From NCBI GenBank assembly GCA_039583875.1, contig CM077151.1, positions 28,906,390 to 28,970,389 of the forward strand: a stretch of DNA of 64,000 bases, written 5' to 3'. The notes beneath the pieces were generated by a model that searched no databases, had not been told where the DNA came from, and worked only from the letters and a program-made list of their open reading frames with translations. A program made the position numbers and the translations under genes. The DNA is from Platanthera guangdongensis. Its lineage: Eukaryota; Streptophyta; Magnoliopsida; Asparagales; Orchidaceae. Numbering within the stretch: position 1 is the first letter of the stretch; the number at the start of each line of letters is the position of its first letter. Of this stretch, positions 52,896-63,976 are shown piece after piece.

Positions 52896-54761
52896 TTGAA
52901 GTGTTATAGATGTAATCAGGCAGTCCACTTCAAGCACGACCGCAAGGTCAAATTGCAATATGGGCATGTTGCAGGCAAGGAGGGAGCTTGTTCCAGTTCT
53001 GAGGAAGCCGGGTGGGGAGGAGCCTTCATGACAAGCTCAGTTGTTCGTGCTCTTGCCACCGTTGACTACCAAGATGACTGGATAGTCGACTCGGGGTGTG
53101 GTCATCACCGCACTGGAGACGAGTCAAAGTTCTCATCTCTGCAACCGTTCACAGGTAACGAAGCAATTATTACAGCTGATGATTCTATTCACTCTGTAGA
53201 GAACGAGGGCATTGTTTCTTTGGAGAGTGCTCAGGGTCCGCTTACTTTAAGGAGTGTGTATCACGTACCCGACATGAAGAAGAACCTCTTCTCGGTGATC
53301 AATGCGGTCGACGCGGGTTTTCATGTTCTGTTTGGCCCAACAGAAGTAAGGTTTCTCCGCAATGTATCAGCGGTAAAGGCTGATGTTGCTCATATAGGGA
53401 GAAGAGTAAGAGACTTGTTTGTTCTATCAACAAGCTCTTATGTTGATCGGATGAGGGCCAATGATAGCGCAGCTATCTGGCATGAGAGACTAGGGCACGT
53501 TGGGATGGACAAACTCAAGGCTATGTCAATGAAGAGCCTGGTGAGTGGCTTGCCAAAGTTGTCCTCCTACGGAGATGACCACGTTTGTTCGGGATGTCAG
53601 TATGGTAAGGCTCATCGTCTTCCGTTTGATAAGTCTCAAACGAGGAGCAAGACACTCTTGGAATGTATTCATGGTGATTTGATGAGGCCAACAACAACCA
53701 CTAGTCTTGGAGGCATCAAATATATGCTTGTGTTGATTGATGACTACTCGAGATACACTTGGGTGTATTTCATGAAGGAGAAGTCCGCAACTTTCAATTT
53801 GTTTGTTGAGTTCAAGGAGCTAGTGGAGGGCCGACTTGGTTTGCGGATTAGGAAGTTCAGATCAGACAACGGTGGTGAGTTTGTCTCATTTGAGTTCTCT
53901 AGTTTCTGCAGGAAGCACGAAATCCAGAGGGAGCTTACTTGTGCTCATACTCCACAACAAAATGGAGTAGCAGAGAGGATGATTCGTCACTTGACGGAAA
54001 CCTGCAAATGCTGGCTTCATGAAAAAGGCATTCTGAGGTCCTTCGGGGCGGAAGGAATGACCTGCACAACGTATGTCATCAATCGGATGCCTCTGAATAC
54101 GATCAACATGAAGTCTCCGATTGAAATGATGTTTAAGGAGAAGCCAAGTGTGGAACACCTTCAGGTGTTCGGATCAACCTGCTATGTTCATATCCCGGAT
54201 GCTCAGAGGACCAAGCTTGATGCAAATGCAAAGAAGCTTGTCTTTGTGGGCTATGATGAGCGGAAGAAGGGGTGGAAGTGCATGGATCCTGCGACAAAGA
54301 AGTTCTTTGTTTCAAGAGACATTGTCTTTGATGAGCTGACGTCGTATGAAGGAGACACCGTTGAACTGCAGGAGAGCAGGGTTGATGAAGGACAGGAGGA
54401 AGCTTCTGAAGATCTTCAGGTGGAGCTACCTGTGTCACCAGGAGCTCCAGGTGTTTCAAACTCTGGGGCTGAAGCTTCTGTTTCAGGAAGCAGGGGGAGC
54501 GATGCTCCAAGTGTGCCCGGGAACAGAGTTGATGCTGAAGAAGCAGCAGAGGTGGTGAGCAAGGAGCAACCTCTTCGGAGATCAAAGAGGATCATTAAGC
54601 CACCAGCTCGGTATTGCGAAGGAAACACGGTGAGCTTTGTTTCATGTTTATTCGCAGGCCCCTTGGATGAGCGGGAGCCTTCTAAGTTTGAAGAAGCTGC
54701 TGGAGTAAAGAGGTGGGTTGATGCCATGGATGAGGAGATGACTTCCCTCAGAAAAAAATGA
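52896..54761 (+). CDS. Copia C protease and integrase
   Basis: An open frame of 621 codons. It begins at a zinc knuckle CYRCNQAVHFKHDR whose last cysteine is lost, then protease with DWIVDSGCGHH, the integrase zinc motif (WHERLGHVG ... CSGCQYGKAH), and the integrase core with HGDLM (about 53667), RSDNGGEF (about 53860) and PQQNGVAER (about 53955): D, D and E are all present. The linker VFVGYDERKKGWKC and the RSKRIIKPPARY block precede RT. It ends in a frameshift just after DEEMTSLRKK. Probably part of a single Gag-Pol originally. Confidence 0.9.
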   Translation: MKCYRCNQAVHFKHDRKVKLQYGHVAGKEGACSSSEEAGWGGAFMTSSVVRALATVDYQDDWIVDSGCGHHRTGDESKFSSLQPFTGNEAIITADDSIHSVENEGIVSLESAQGPLTLRSVYHVPDMKKNLFSVINAVDAGFHVLFGPTEVRFLRNVSAVKADVAHIGRRVRDLFVLSTSSYVDRMRANDSAAIWHERLGHVGMDKLKAMSMKSLVSGLPKLSSYGDDHVCSGCQYGKAHRLPFDKSQTRSKTLLECIHGDLMRPTTTTSLGGIKYMLVLIDDYSRYTWVYFMKEKSATFNLFVEFKELVEGRLGLRIRKFRSDNGGEFVSFEFSSFCRKHEIQRELTCAHTPQQNGVAERMIRHLTETCKCWLHEKGILRSFGAEGMTCTTYVINRMPLNTINMKSPIEMMFKEKPSVEHLQVFGSTCYVHIPDAQRTKLDANAKKLVFVGYDERKKGWKCMDPATKKFFVSRDIVFDELTSYEGDTVELQESRVDEGQEEASEDLQVELPVSPGAPGVSNSGAEASVSGSRGSDAPSVPGNRVDAEEAAEVVSKEQPLRRSKRIIKPPARYCEGNTVSFVSCLFAGPLDEREPSKFEEAAGVKRWVDAMDEEMTSLRKK

Positions 54762-55521
54762 AACTTGGGACTTGGTGCCTAAGGTGAATGACGTTACTCC
54801 TGTTACTTGCAAGTGGGTCTACAAGCTCAAGAATAAGCGGATGGAAGCATCGAGCGGTATAAGGCTCGGCTTGTAGCTCGAGGATTTTCGCAACAGTACG
54901 GCGAGGACGTTTAGTCCGATGGCGAAGATGACTTCAGTTCGAGTGGTTATCTCTTTGGTGGCTTGCCAAGGTTGGAAGATGTGCCAGGTAGACGTAAAGA
55001 ATGCTTTTCTTTACAGGGAGATTAACAAGGACATTTTCATGGATCAGCCGCTCAGGTACATATCTGAAGAACATCCGGACTACGTCTGCAAGCTCCGGAA
55101 GGCGCTCTATGGGTTGAAGCAGGCTCCTCGAGCCTGGTATGAGAAGATTGCAGAATATCTTCAGTTCTGCGAATATCTAGCTTCAAACTCTGATTCGAGT
55201 CTCTTCGTTAAGAAGAAGGGAGAGCTTCTGGTCCTGGTGCTTTTGTACGTGGATGACATGATCATCACGGGAAATTCCAAGGAGGAAGTAGCAAGGCTTA
55301 GGGCAGAGCTTGCTATCAGGTTCAAGATGAAGGATTTGAGTGAGCTCCACCATTTTCTTGGATTAGAAGTGGAGAGGAAGGAGAGCGCCATACTCGTGTC
55401 CCAGAAAGGCTATGTGGAATGGATCGTTCAGCGATTCGACATGCAGGAAGGGAAGAGTAGCTCTACTTCACTTGATTCTGGCATCAAGCTTCGGCGGGAT
55501 GAGGGGAGGATTCTTCCGGAT
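54762..55521 (+). pseudogene. Copia C reverse transcriptase, left of the insertion
   Basis: Begins NETWDLVPKVN in a new frame, with CKWVYKLKNK, a stop and frameshift near 54870, then from 54919 the RT body: CQVDVKNAFLYREINKDIFM, YGLKQAPRAWYEKI, catalytic YVDDMIITG (about 55246) and HHFLGLEVERK. The frame runs to the CGGAT duplication at 55517-55521, where the gag-only element interrupts it. Reading resumes at 63512. Confidence 0.9.
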
Positions 55522-56327
55522 TGTTGATGCGCGGAAACGTCGCGGGGCACCAGCCAGCTAACACGGAGGGGGTGTTCGGTCTCACAAGCTAGGAGAGGAG
55601 GAGAGGAGGGAAGGAAGGAAGCCTCTGAGTGCTCGAGAGTGGAGCAAACGGCTTGTCAAAGAGGGTTGCGGGGATAGAGGAGAGAAGCTTGATCAACAGA
55701 GCAGGTTGATCAAGAGAGGAGAAGGATGTTGATCAGGAGCTGTCGAGCAGACGGCTAATGTGACGGTTGTGCTTGCAGGTTGGTTGCCGAGAAGAGCTGA
55801 GCTGAGCTGAGAAGAAGCTTGCTGAGCAGAGGAGCAAGGATTGCTGAGCAGAGGAGCAAGGCTTGCTGAGCAGAGAGAAGAAGAAGGGGGCCGCTAGCAG
55901 CGACAACAACACACTTCGCCCGCCGCGGCCTAAATGCCACTCCTGCGACGGGCTTTCCTTTGATTAATAGAGAGAGCTTACAAGCTTACAAGTACACCTT
56001 TACAACAAATCAATAAAGGGGTACAAGGAGAAGCTGACGGCTAAGAGAGAAGAAAATGCCAGAAAGCAGAGGAGAGAAGCTGCCAGAGACTAAGTGAAAG
56101 AGTCTGCCAGCTGCTGGAGGACTGGGAAACTGAGTCTGCAGAGTCTGCAGGCAAGCTGCTGAAGAGCTGTGGAGGACTGCGCGGACAGGAAATATGAGTC
56201 CGCAGAGCTTGCTGGAAGGGTGATGACGGACTGCGCGGACTGGAAAACTGAGTCCGCAGGGGGTGCTGGCAAGACTTGTATCCACCTTCTGGCCTCTGGA
56301 GCGATGCAGAATGAGAGGCACCATGGG

Positions 56328-56337
56328 CTATTTATAG
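56328..56337 (-). promoter_or_regulatory. TATA box of element Y 3' LTR
   Basis: Minus-strand CTATAAATAG, about 135 bp downstream of the GC-rich array. Confidence 0.65.
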
Positions 56338-56471
56338 GCCCAGGGGAGTTCTTCTAGAAGCGAGGCCCAGTGACGTCAGCATGACGACCTGCGCGGACTC
56401 CGCGGACTGAGATTTTGCGTCCGCCATTGTTGAGTGAAGCAGCTGGTTGCAGGAGGCCCTGGAGAGAGCTG

Positions 56472-57370
56472 GAGGCCACCCCCTAGCGTGCGACCTGGGC
56501 GGACTCCGGGAGGAGTCCGCCCGGCAGGCCGGAGGCCGCCCCCTAGCGGGCGGCCTGGGCGGACTCCGGGTGGAGTCCGCCCGGCAGGGTGCCGGGGCCG
56601 CCCCCTAGCGGGCGGCCTGGGCGGACTCCGGGTGGAGTCCGCCCGGCAGGGTGCCGGGGCCGCCCCCTAGCGGGCGGCCTGGGCGGACTCCGGGGGGAGT
56701 CCGCCCGGCAGGCCTGGCCGCCCCCTTGCGGGCGGCCTGGGCGGACTCCCGGGGGAGTCCGCCCGGCTGGGTGCCGGGGCCGCCCCCTAGCGGGCGGCCT
56801 GGGCGGACTCCAGGGGGAGTCCGCCCGGCAGGCCGGGCCGCCCCCTTGCGGGCGGCCTGGGCGGACTCCAGGGGGAGTCCGCCCGGCTGGGTGCCGGGGC
56901 TGCCCCCTAGCGGGCGGCCTGGGCGGACTCCAGGGGGAGTCCGCCCGGCAGGCCTGGCCGCCCCCTTGCGGGCGGCCTGGGCGGACTCCGGGGGGAGTCC
57001 GCCCGGCTGGATGCCGGGGCCGCCCCCTAGCGGGCGGCCTATGCGGACTCCAGGGGGAGTCCGCCCGGCAGGCCTGGCCGCCCCCTTGCGGGCGGCCTGG
57101 ACGAACTCCGGGGGGAGTCCGCCCGGCTGGATGCCGGGGCCGCCCCCTAGCGGGCGGCCTGGGCGGACTCCAAGGGGAGTCCGCCCGGCAGGCCTGGCCG
57201 CCCCCTTGCGGGCGGCCTGGGCGGACTCCTGGGGGAGTCCGCCCGGCTGGATGCCGGGGCCGCCCCCTAGCGGGCGGCCTGGGCGGACTCCAGGGGGAGT
57301 CCGCCCGGCAGGCCTGGCCGTCCCCTTGCGGGCGGCCTGGGCGGACTCCGGGGGGAGTCCGCCCGGCTGG
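56472..57370 (-). repeat. GC-rich array in the element Y 3' LTR (60/120-bp units)
   Basis: Sixty-base half-units of two alternating kinds form a 120-bp unit, about 5.5 units over 56701-57360 after a few variant half-units. Every half-unit has GGGCGGACTCC ... GGAGTCCGCCC (an 11-bp inverted repeat) and CCGCCCC..GGGCGG. Long open frames on both strands (about 300 codons) are translations of the array, not genes. Confidence 0.95.
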
Positions 57371-57770
57371 CGGGCAGAGGCTGCCCCGGGTGGGCGGCCT
57401 CGGCGTACGGCGGCAGGAGGCCGCCGCCCCTCGGGCAGCAGGGAGGCCGCCCCTGGTGGGCGACCTCAGCGGACGGCGGCTGGAGACCACCGCCCTTTGG
57501 GCGAACTAGGAGGCCGCTCCTGGCGATGCTGTTGGCGGACTCCTGCAAGGAAAAGTAGTGCATGATTAGCGGACCTAACCGCATGTCCCGCGAGGGTGAG
57601 CCATGAGAATAGCCCGCCGTCCCGCAGGGCACGCGGTTGCTAGGAGACCTAGGCGGATAAGGAAAACTGTCCGCCTACGCTGGGGCTCATCACGATCAAA
57701 AGAGAGAATCTAAGGGTCGCGATTAGCCAGCTGGCCACCTTGGGAAGGATCGCCGATTTCTGGGTTAACA

Positions 57771-59648
57771 TAATCCCCGCACTTTTTCAAGTTCCGAAAA
57801 GAACTTCGAAAAAGTTGGAGACCCACGAAAATCGTGATCCACCCCAACGGAGGAAGAGGAGCAAGGAGAGACAGAACCTGAAGACTCTCCTTACAAGCTT
57901 GGTGCTCTCTGTCTATTTTCCTGCAAAAGGAAGGTTAGGGTAAGCATGTATGGGTGACACATCGAGTGTGTACCTGAATTTGCTTTTGCAAAACGAAGAA
58001 GGCGTGTCTTCTGTAAATGTTCTGCAAAACAAAAGTGAGGAAAACAGAAAGGCATAACAACTCGCAAGTACCTGGAAGGGACCTGCAAGTGTCTGATATT
58101 CACTGCAGAAAGAAAAGAGTGAGCGGAAGATACAAAATAATGATTTAGACTGCAAGTACCTGGATGAGGCTTGCAGGTGTCTGCTAATCTCTGCAAGAAG
58201 AGGAGTTAGAAGCAAATAAGATATGAAGATAACTTGCAAGTACCTGTGAAGAGAAGGCTTGCAAGTGTTAACTGTTAATTGTCGATAAGATAAGGCCGAT
58301 ATGACCAATTAGCAAGGAGAATGTCTGATGAATACTATTATGAAGCCCATATCAATAAACTGAGTGTTAACTGCTGACAGATATGACTGGATTGCAATAG
58401 CATAGCTGATAGCGCTTGAGCAAACAATGTATAGAAGATGAGAGCAATAGAGCTTATATAGGTAGAGTGCGAGTCATCATCCGATAGAGCTTTGAACAAG
58501 CAATTCATATAGGATGAGCATGAGCAAAGTGATTGCTGAAAGTCCTTTTGGTAGGTCGGAATAACCTGTTCACCTGTGAAAGAAGGCAATAGACGAAAAG
58601 GGGAGGTCTATACTCGGAATGACTAAAGAGGGTTGAATGCTGCCACAGGTGTTCCCCGTGGGCCTTATGCATCACTGGCCTGAGAAAATCACCCCGAGTA
58701 TAGTCCTACTCAAAGCGGGCTGGCCGCGCATCCTGAAGGAGGGAAAAAGAAAGGGTCCATATTCGGAATGACTAAAGAAGGTTGAATGCTGCCACAGGTG
58801 TTCCCCGTGGGCCTTATGCATCACTGGCCTGAGAAAATCATCCCGAGTATGGTCCTGCTCAAAGCGGGCTGGCCGCGCATCCTCAAGGAGGGCACAGAAG
58901 AGAAAAAGCAAGGGAAGGTCCTGAGAAGGACCACTAGAAGCAAGGAAGATCCTGAGAAGGATCGCTAGAAACACTGCTCTCTTGCCTTGGGCACAAGCAT
59001 CACTGACCAACGAGACAGGTTGCGCCAAGAGGCCTATATTGTCTGTGTATTGATCAGTGGAGTTGTGAGAACCCGAGAGGCACGGATCGAGGGTGCCGGA
59101 GAGTGCTCGGCCACCACAGTTGAAGGATGATCAAAGAGACAAGGCTACGCTTGATCTCCATTGCTTGTCCAGCGAAGATCATCCTAACCGTAGTGTTTCC
59201 TATAAGACGCACATCAGAGCTAACACATGGGGCTCCCCTAGCACACACTCTGTGTCAGATGCCGGCTAGGATCCTAAGTCTGAAGCCCATAATCGTAGAG
59301 TGAACTGCTCCCACTACACACATGGGTATACTCCCGCCATATGTGGTCGAAGCGGTAGTGCAAGAACAAACTACAGAGGGAACGTTTCAGACTCGGCGAT
59401 ATCTCATTGGCGTACTGATCCCGAAGAGAGAGAGAAGAAGAGGGAGGAGCAACACAAAAAGAGAAATGTGTCAGTACGGGATCCCTGAATAAAAGCTTTG
59501 CAGGAAAGCAAGAAAAGAACACTGAGAAGTGTTGTAATGAAAATGTTTGAAAGAGAGAGCAAGGGTTGAGATAATCCCTGAAGGTTGTAAGGAGCTCTGG
59601 AGGACTGTGAAGTCCATCGCTTTGGAGGACTGTGAAGTCCTTGCTAGT
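57771..59648 (-). other. Noncoding internal region of element Y
   Basis: No pol domain in any frame. It includes a duplicated block of about 135-149 bp (58609-58757 and 58758-58892, offset 149 bp) with GGTTGAATGCTGCCACAGGT. The stretch nearest the 3' LTR carries GGGGATTA, a weak polypurine tract on the minus strand. Confidence 0.75.
58609..58892. repeat. 149-bp tandem duplication in element Y
   Basis: GACTAAAGAGGGTTGAATGC at 58621 recurs with one change at 58770. The copies differ by few substitutions, and a short stretch follows copy 1 only. Confidence 0.88.
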
Positions 59649-61295
59649 TTAGAATAGCCTTCCCAGCACGCCCTCGTCATCGGCATCGAAGCATTCGACG
59701 GTTGGGTTAACAACGAGGAGAGGAGGCTTTTCGATGTGGTTCACTCCCCTTGAGGAGCAAGGAACATCTGAAATTTCTTTGCCCTTTGAAGTTGACGGGT
59801 CAGGGCGGTCTTCTTTAGGAAGCAAGTCATGCATCTTGCCCTGCCGGAGCATCCTTTGCACAAGCTGGAGGAATGCTCGGCAGTCTTCTGTTCGATGGCC
59901 TGACTCTTTGTGGAATTCACAATAAGGCTCTGAGTTTCTAGACCTCTGATCGGTCGGCCGATAGGGCTTCTTGTAGTTGGCCCTGTCTTTCAAGATTTGG
60001 CTTACTTCTTGCACGTCGTCGTCGAGATCAGACTCATGCAAGTCATCGTCTTGCTGCTGTTGAACAGTTGCTGTTTGAGAAGGAGCTAGTGATAGCAATG
60101 GATCTTGAGCATCACGGCTCGGGAAGGAGTATCACTGGCGATGAAGCCTTCTCTCCTTCCTTGAGTGAGCTGGGAAACGATTGTAAGGAGACCTTGGAGG
60201 CTACTTGCGAAACGGATCTTTCTCTGATACGAGCTTGGAGACGAAGCCTGGATTGCTCTTCTCGCCTCGGATGTACGAGTTGGCTAGAGCGATCAGCTCT
60301 TGGTATGTCCTTGGAGCACGGACATTGGCTTCAAATTTGAGAGGCCCTTCACGAAGACCGTGGATAAGAGCCACTCGGTACATTTCTTGATCAACGATTT
60401 CGATGTCTAGAATCTCTCTCTGGAATCGATCAACAAATTGAGACCAAGTTTCATCATTGCGCTGTCTGATCTCAAAGAGGGCTTCAGGACCGCCCTTTCT
60501 CTTGGAGGAGGTAGAGAATCTGAGAAGGAACTCTCTACGAAGATCAAGGAAGGAAGTGATGGAGTGGGGACGGAGGCCATAGAACCAGTCCCTCACTTGC
60601 CCATCAAAGGTTGTCACAAGGAGCTTGCACTTGGTTGCATCTGACAGAGTCTTGAGAGCAACGGCTGATTCAAAGGCTTGAAGATGCTTGACCAGATCAG
60701 TCTCCCCAGTATAGATTGATAGTCGAGGCTCTCTGAAGTTTGCTGGAGTAGGTTCAAGGCGAACGCTCTCAATAAAGGGCGATGGCTCTTCCTGCTCTCC
60801 CACAGCATAGGGATTAAATGGAGCATAAGCTGCAGCTGCAAAAGAAGCAGGAGGGCAGAAAGGAAAAGTTGCTGCAGGAGGAGCAGAGGCAGGAACTGGG
60901 GGGCAAGGATGACTTCCTTGAAAGTTGAGAAATCTTGCAGGACTTCCCCGGGCTGCTTGCCGGAAGAAGTTATGGCGAGCAGCAAACTCTTCATCTTGAG
61001 TTCGCAAAGGAGCAGCGGGACCTTGCGGGAAAGTTGGGGTGTAAGGCGGATAGAACGGCGGACAAGCTTGAGAATAAGCTTGCTTATGCTCCGATGTTGG
61101 TGTTAGATTGATTGGAGCAGCTGGAGCAGCTGGAGCAGTTGCTGGATGAGAGTCTAACCGCTGCGTGATTGCAACAAGGACTTGGTTGATTGCTTGGAAC
61201 TGTTGAGCATTCTCACGGCGCGACTGCTCAAAGGCTTCCCAGAGAGGATCTTCACTGGGACTTGGAGCAAAGTTCTCGGCTGATTGATCTGACAT
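59649..61295 (-). pseudogene. Gag of element Y with two in-frame stops
   Basis: The minus-strand ATG at 61295 (MSDQSAENFAPSPSEDPLW) follows the 5' LTR by about 50 bp. N-terminus: a helical stretch then a Pro/Ala-rich segment. The gag domain follows (LSIYTGETDLVKHLQAFESA, DWFYGLRPHSITSFLDLRRE, FVDRFQREILDI), ending SEKDPFRK at a TAG near 60200. The same frame continues through a TGA to a zinc-knuckle region with CEFHKESGHRTEDCRAF and stops at 59649. The Tat/Ogre assignment rests on the gag domain and the CEFHxxxGHxTEDC motif. The two stops may block full-length Gag in this copy; otherwise the frame is intact over about 550 codons. Confidence 0.85.
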
Positions 61296-62183
61296 GGCTA
61301 ACTGTCGCTGTTCACCGTCTGACCGGATCTGAAGGCCGCGTGTTAACTGTTGATGCGCGGAAACGTCGCGGGGCACCAGCCAGCTAACACGGAGGGGGTG
61401 TTCGGTCTCACAAGCTAGGAGAGGAGGAGAGGAGGAGAGGAGGGAAGGAAGGAAGCCTCTGAGTGCTCGAGAGTGGAGCAAACGGCTTGTCAAAGAGGGT
61501 TGCGGGGATAGAGGAGAGAAGCTTGATCAACAGAGCAGGTTGATCAAGAGAGGAGAAGGAGGTTGATCAGGAGCTGTCGAGCAGACGGCTAATGTGACGG
61601 TTGTGCTTGCAGGTTGGTTGCCGAGAAGAGCTGAGCTGAGCTGAGAAGAAGCTTGCTGAGCAGAGGAGCAAGGCTTGCTGAGCAGAGGAGCAAGGCTTGC
61701 TGAGCAGAGGAGCAAGGCTTGCTGAGCAGAGAGAAGAAGAAGGGGGCCGCTAGCAGCGGCAACAACACACTTCGCCCGCCGCGGCCTAAATGCCACTCCT
61801 GCGACGGGCTTTCCTTTGATTAATAGAGAGAGCTTACAAGCTTACAAGTACACCTTTACAACAAATCAATAAAGGGGTACAAGGAGAAGCTGGCGGCTAA
61901 GAGAGAAGAAAATGCCAGAAAGCAGAGGAGAGAAGCTGCCAGAGACTAAGTGAAAGAGTCTGCCAGCTGCTGGAGGACTGGAAAACTGAGTCTGCAGAGT
62001 CTGCAGGCAAGCTGCTGAAGAGCTGTGGAGGACTGCGCGGACAGGAAATATGAGTCCGCAGAGCTTGCTGGAAGGGTGATGACGGACTGCGCGGACTGGA
62101 AAACTGAGTCCGCAGGGGGTGCTGGCAAGACTTGAATCCACCTTCTGGCCTCTGGAGCAATGCAGAATGAGAGACACCATGGG

Positions 62184-62193
62184 CTATTTATAG
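62184..62193 (-). promoter_or_regulatory. TATA box of element Y 5' LTR
   Basis: Minus-strand CTATAAATAG, same position as in the other LTR. Confidence 0.65.
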
Positions 62194-62325
62194 GCCCAGG
62201 GGAGTTCTTCTAGAAGCGGGGCCCAGTGACGTCAGCATGACGACCTGCGCGGACTCCGCAGACTGAGATTTTGCGTCCGCCATTGTTGAGTGAAGCAGCT
62301 GGTTGCAGGAGGCCCTGGAGAGAGC

Positions 62326-63103
62326 TGGAGGCCACCCCCTAGCGGGCGACCTGGGCGGACTCCGGGAGGAGTCCGCCCGGCAGGCCGGAGGCCGCCCCCT
62401 AGCGGGCGGCCTGGGCGGACTCCGGGTGGAGTCCGCCCGGCAGGGTGCCGGAGCCGCCCCCTAGCGGGCGGCCTGGGCGGACTCCGGGTGGAGTCCGCCC
62501 GGCAGGGTGCCGGGGCCGCCCCCTAGCGGGCGGCCTGGGCGGACTCATGGGGGAGTCCGCCTGGCAGGCCTGGCCGCCCCCTTGCGGGCGGCCTGGGCGG
62601 ACTCCCGGGGGAGTCCGCCCGGCTGGGTGCCGGGGCCGCCCCCTAGCGGGCGGCCTGGGCGGACTCCAGGGGGAGTCCGCCCGGCAGGCCTGGCCGCCCC
62701 CTTGCGGGCGGCCTGGGCGGACTCCAGGGGGAGTCCGCCCGACTGGGTGCCGGGGCCGCCCCCTAGCGGGCGGCCTGGGCGGACTCCAGGGGGAGTCCGC
62801 CCGGCAGGCCTGGCCGCCCCCTTGCGGGCGGCCTGGGCGGACTCCGGGGGGAGTCCGCCCGGCTGGATGCCGGGGCCGCCCCCTAGCGGGCGCCCTGGGC
62901 GGACTCCAGGGGGAGTCCGCCCGGCAGGCCTGGCCGCCCCCTTGCGGGCGGCCTGGGCGGACTCCGGGGGGAGTCCGCCCGGCTGGATGCCGGGGCCGCC
63001 CCCTAGCGGGCGGCCTGGGCGGACTCCAGGGGGAGTCCGCCCGGCGGGCCTGGCCGCCCCCTTGCGGGCGGCCAGGGCGGACTCCGGGGGGAGTCCGCCC
63101 GGC
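62326..63103 (-). repeat. GC-rich array in the element Y 5' LTR
   Basis: Same two alternating 60-bp half-units, about 4.5 full 120-bp units. The long open frames here on both strands are array translations. Confidence 0.95.
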
Positions 63104-63506
63104 TGGCGGGCAGAGGCTGCCCCGGGTGGGCGGCCTCGGCGGACGGCGGCAGGAGGCCGCCGCCCCTCGGGCAGCAGGGAGGCCGCCCCTGGTGGGCGAC
63201 CTCAGCGGACGGCGGTTGGAGACCACCGCCCTTTGGGCGAACTAGGAGGCCGCTCCTGGCGATGCTGTTGGCGGACTCCTGCAAGGAAAAGTAGTGCATG
63301 ATTAGCGGACCTAACCGCATGTCCCGCGAGGGTGAGCCATGGGAATAGCCCGCCGTCCCGCAGGGCACGCGGTTGCTAGGAGACCTAGGCGGATATGGAA
63401 AACTGTCCGCCTACGCTGGGGCTCATCACGATCAAAAGAGAGAATCTAAGGGTCGCGATTAGCCAGCTGGCCACCTTGGGAAGGATCGCCGATTTTCGGG
63501 TTAACA

Positions 63507-63976
63507 CGGATCCTTTGGTGTTTCGGGCTCTAGTTGGGAGTCTTATTTACTTGACGATTACAGGGCCTGACATTGCCTATGCAGTTGGCCGCGTAAGTCG
63601 GTATATGACGGACCCCAGGAAGCCTCATCTGATGGCGGCTAGAAATATCTTGAAGTACGTGAAGGCTACTTCTGACATGGGTCTCCTATATAGGAAAGAC
63701 ACAGAGTTTGTTCTTCAAGGGTACTCGGATGCTGATTATGGGGGAGATTCAGATGACCGGAAGTCAACATCCGGTTACATCTTCACTTGTGGATCAGGGA
63801 GTATTTCTTGGTGCAGCAAGAAACAAGACTCGGTGTCCGTCTCTACTACGGAAGCAGAATACAAGGCCTCTGCCTTGGCAGCTCGGGAAGCCATCTGGCT
63901 TAGGAGACTAGTAGAGGACGTCTATGAAGAAGTGTGCAGTCCTACTCTGCTGAGCGTGACAATGAGAGTGCCCTGA
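63507..63976 (+). pseudogene. Copia C RT end and RNase H, right of the insertion
   Basis: The second CGGAT duplication is followed by the continuation of the RT frame: LVGSLIYLTITGPDIAYAVG, then RNase H with GYSDADYGGDSDDRKSTSGY, SWCSKKQDSVSVSTTEAEYK and EAIWLRRLVED. A TGA near 63974 ends it early, before the final HIxxxxHFIR block expected in this family. Removing element Y and one CGGAT rejoins it to the RT at 55521 without a shift. Confidence 0.9.

Larger units (their letters stand above)
55522..57770 (-). repeat. 3' LTR of element Y
   Basis: 2249 bp. On the minus strand: U3 with the GC-rich array, TATA at 56337-56328, then leader. Plus-strand ends TGTTGATGCG...GGTTAACA. Confidence 0.92.
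61348..63506 (-). repeat. 5' LTR of element Y
   Basis: 2159 bp. Compared with 55522-57770 it has extra copies of GAGGAGAGG and GAGGAGCAAGGCTTGCTGAGCA-type short repeats and about one fewer 120-bp array unit. TATA (minus) at 62193-62184. Confidence 0.92.
55517..63511 (-). mobile_element. Gag-only LTR element Y (Tat/Ogre-like, non-autonomous), with TSDs
   Basis: The element is 55522-63506 (7985 bp), flanked by CGGAT on both sides. LTRs 55522-57770 (2249 bp) and 61348-63506 (2159 bp) start TGTTGATGCGCGG and end GGGTTAACA on the plus strand. On the minus strand it encodes one Gag with the Tat/Ogre-type domain; 57771-59648 has no protease, RT or integrase. About ten substitutions in the first 850 bp of the LTRs suggest a young insertion; the LTRs also differ by one 120-bp array unit and short indels. 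It interrupts Copia C's RT frame, so it is younger than Copia C. Mobility would need proteins from a related autonomous element. Confidence 0.92.

Noticed and set aside
56543..57565. Open frames of about 300 codons on both strands
   Set aside because: They translate the 60/120-bp GC-rich array; length comes from the repeat having no stops, and two overlapping frames on one strand read equally long.
62399..63301. Open frames of 260-275 codons on both strands
   Set aside because: Same array in the other LTR of element Y.
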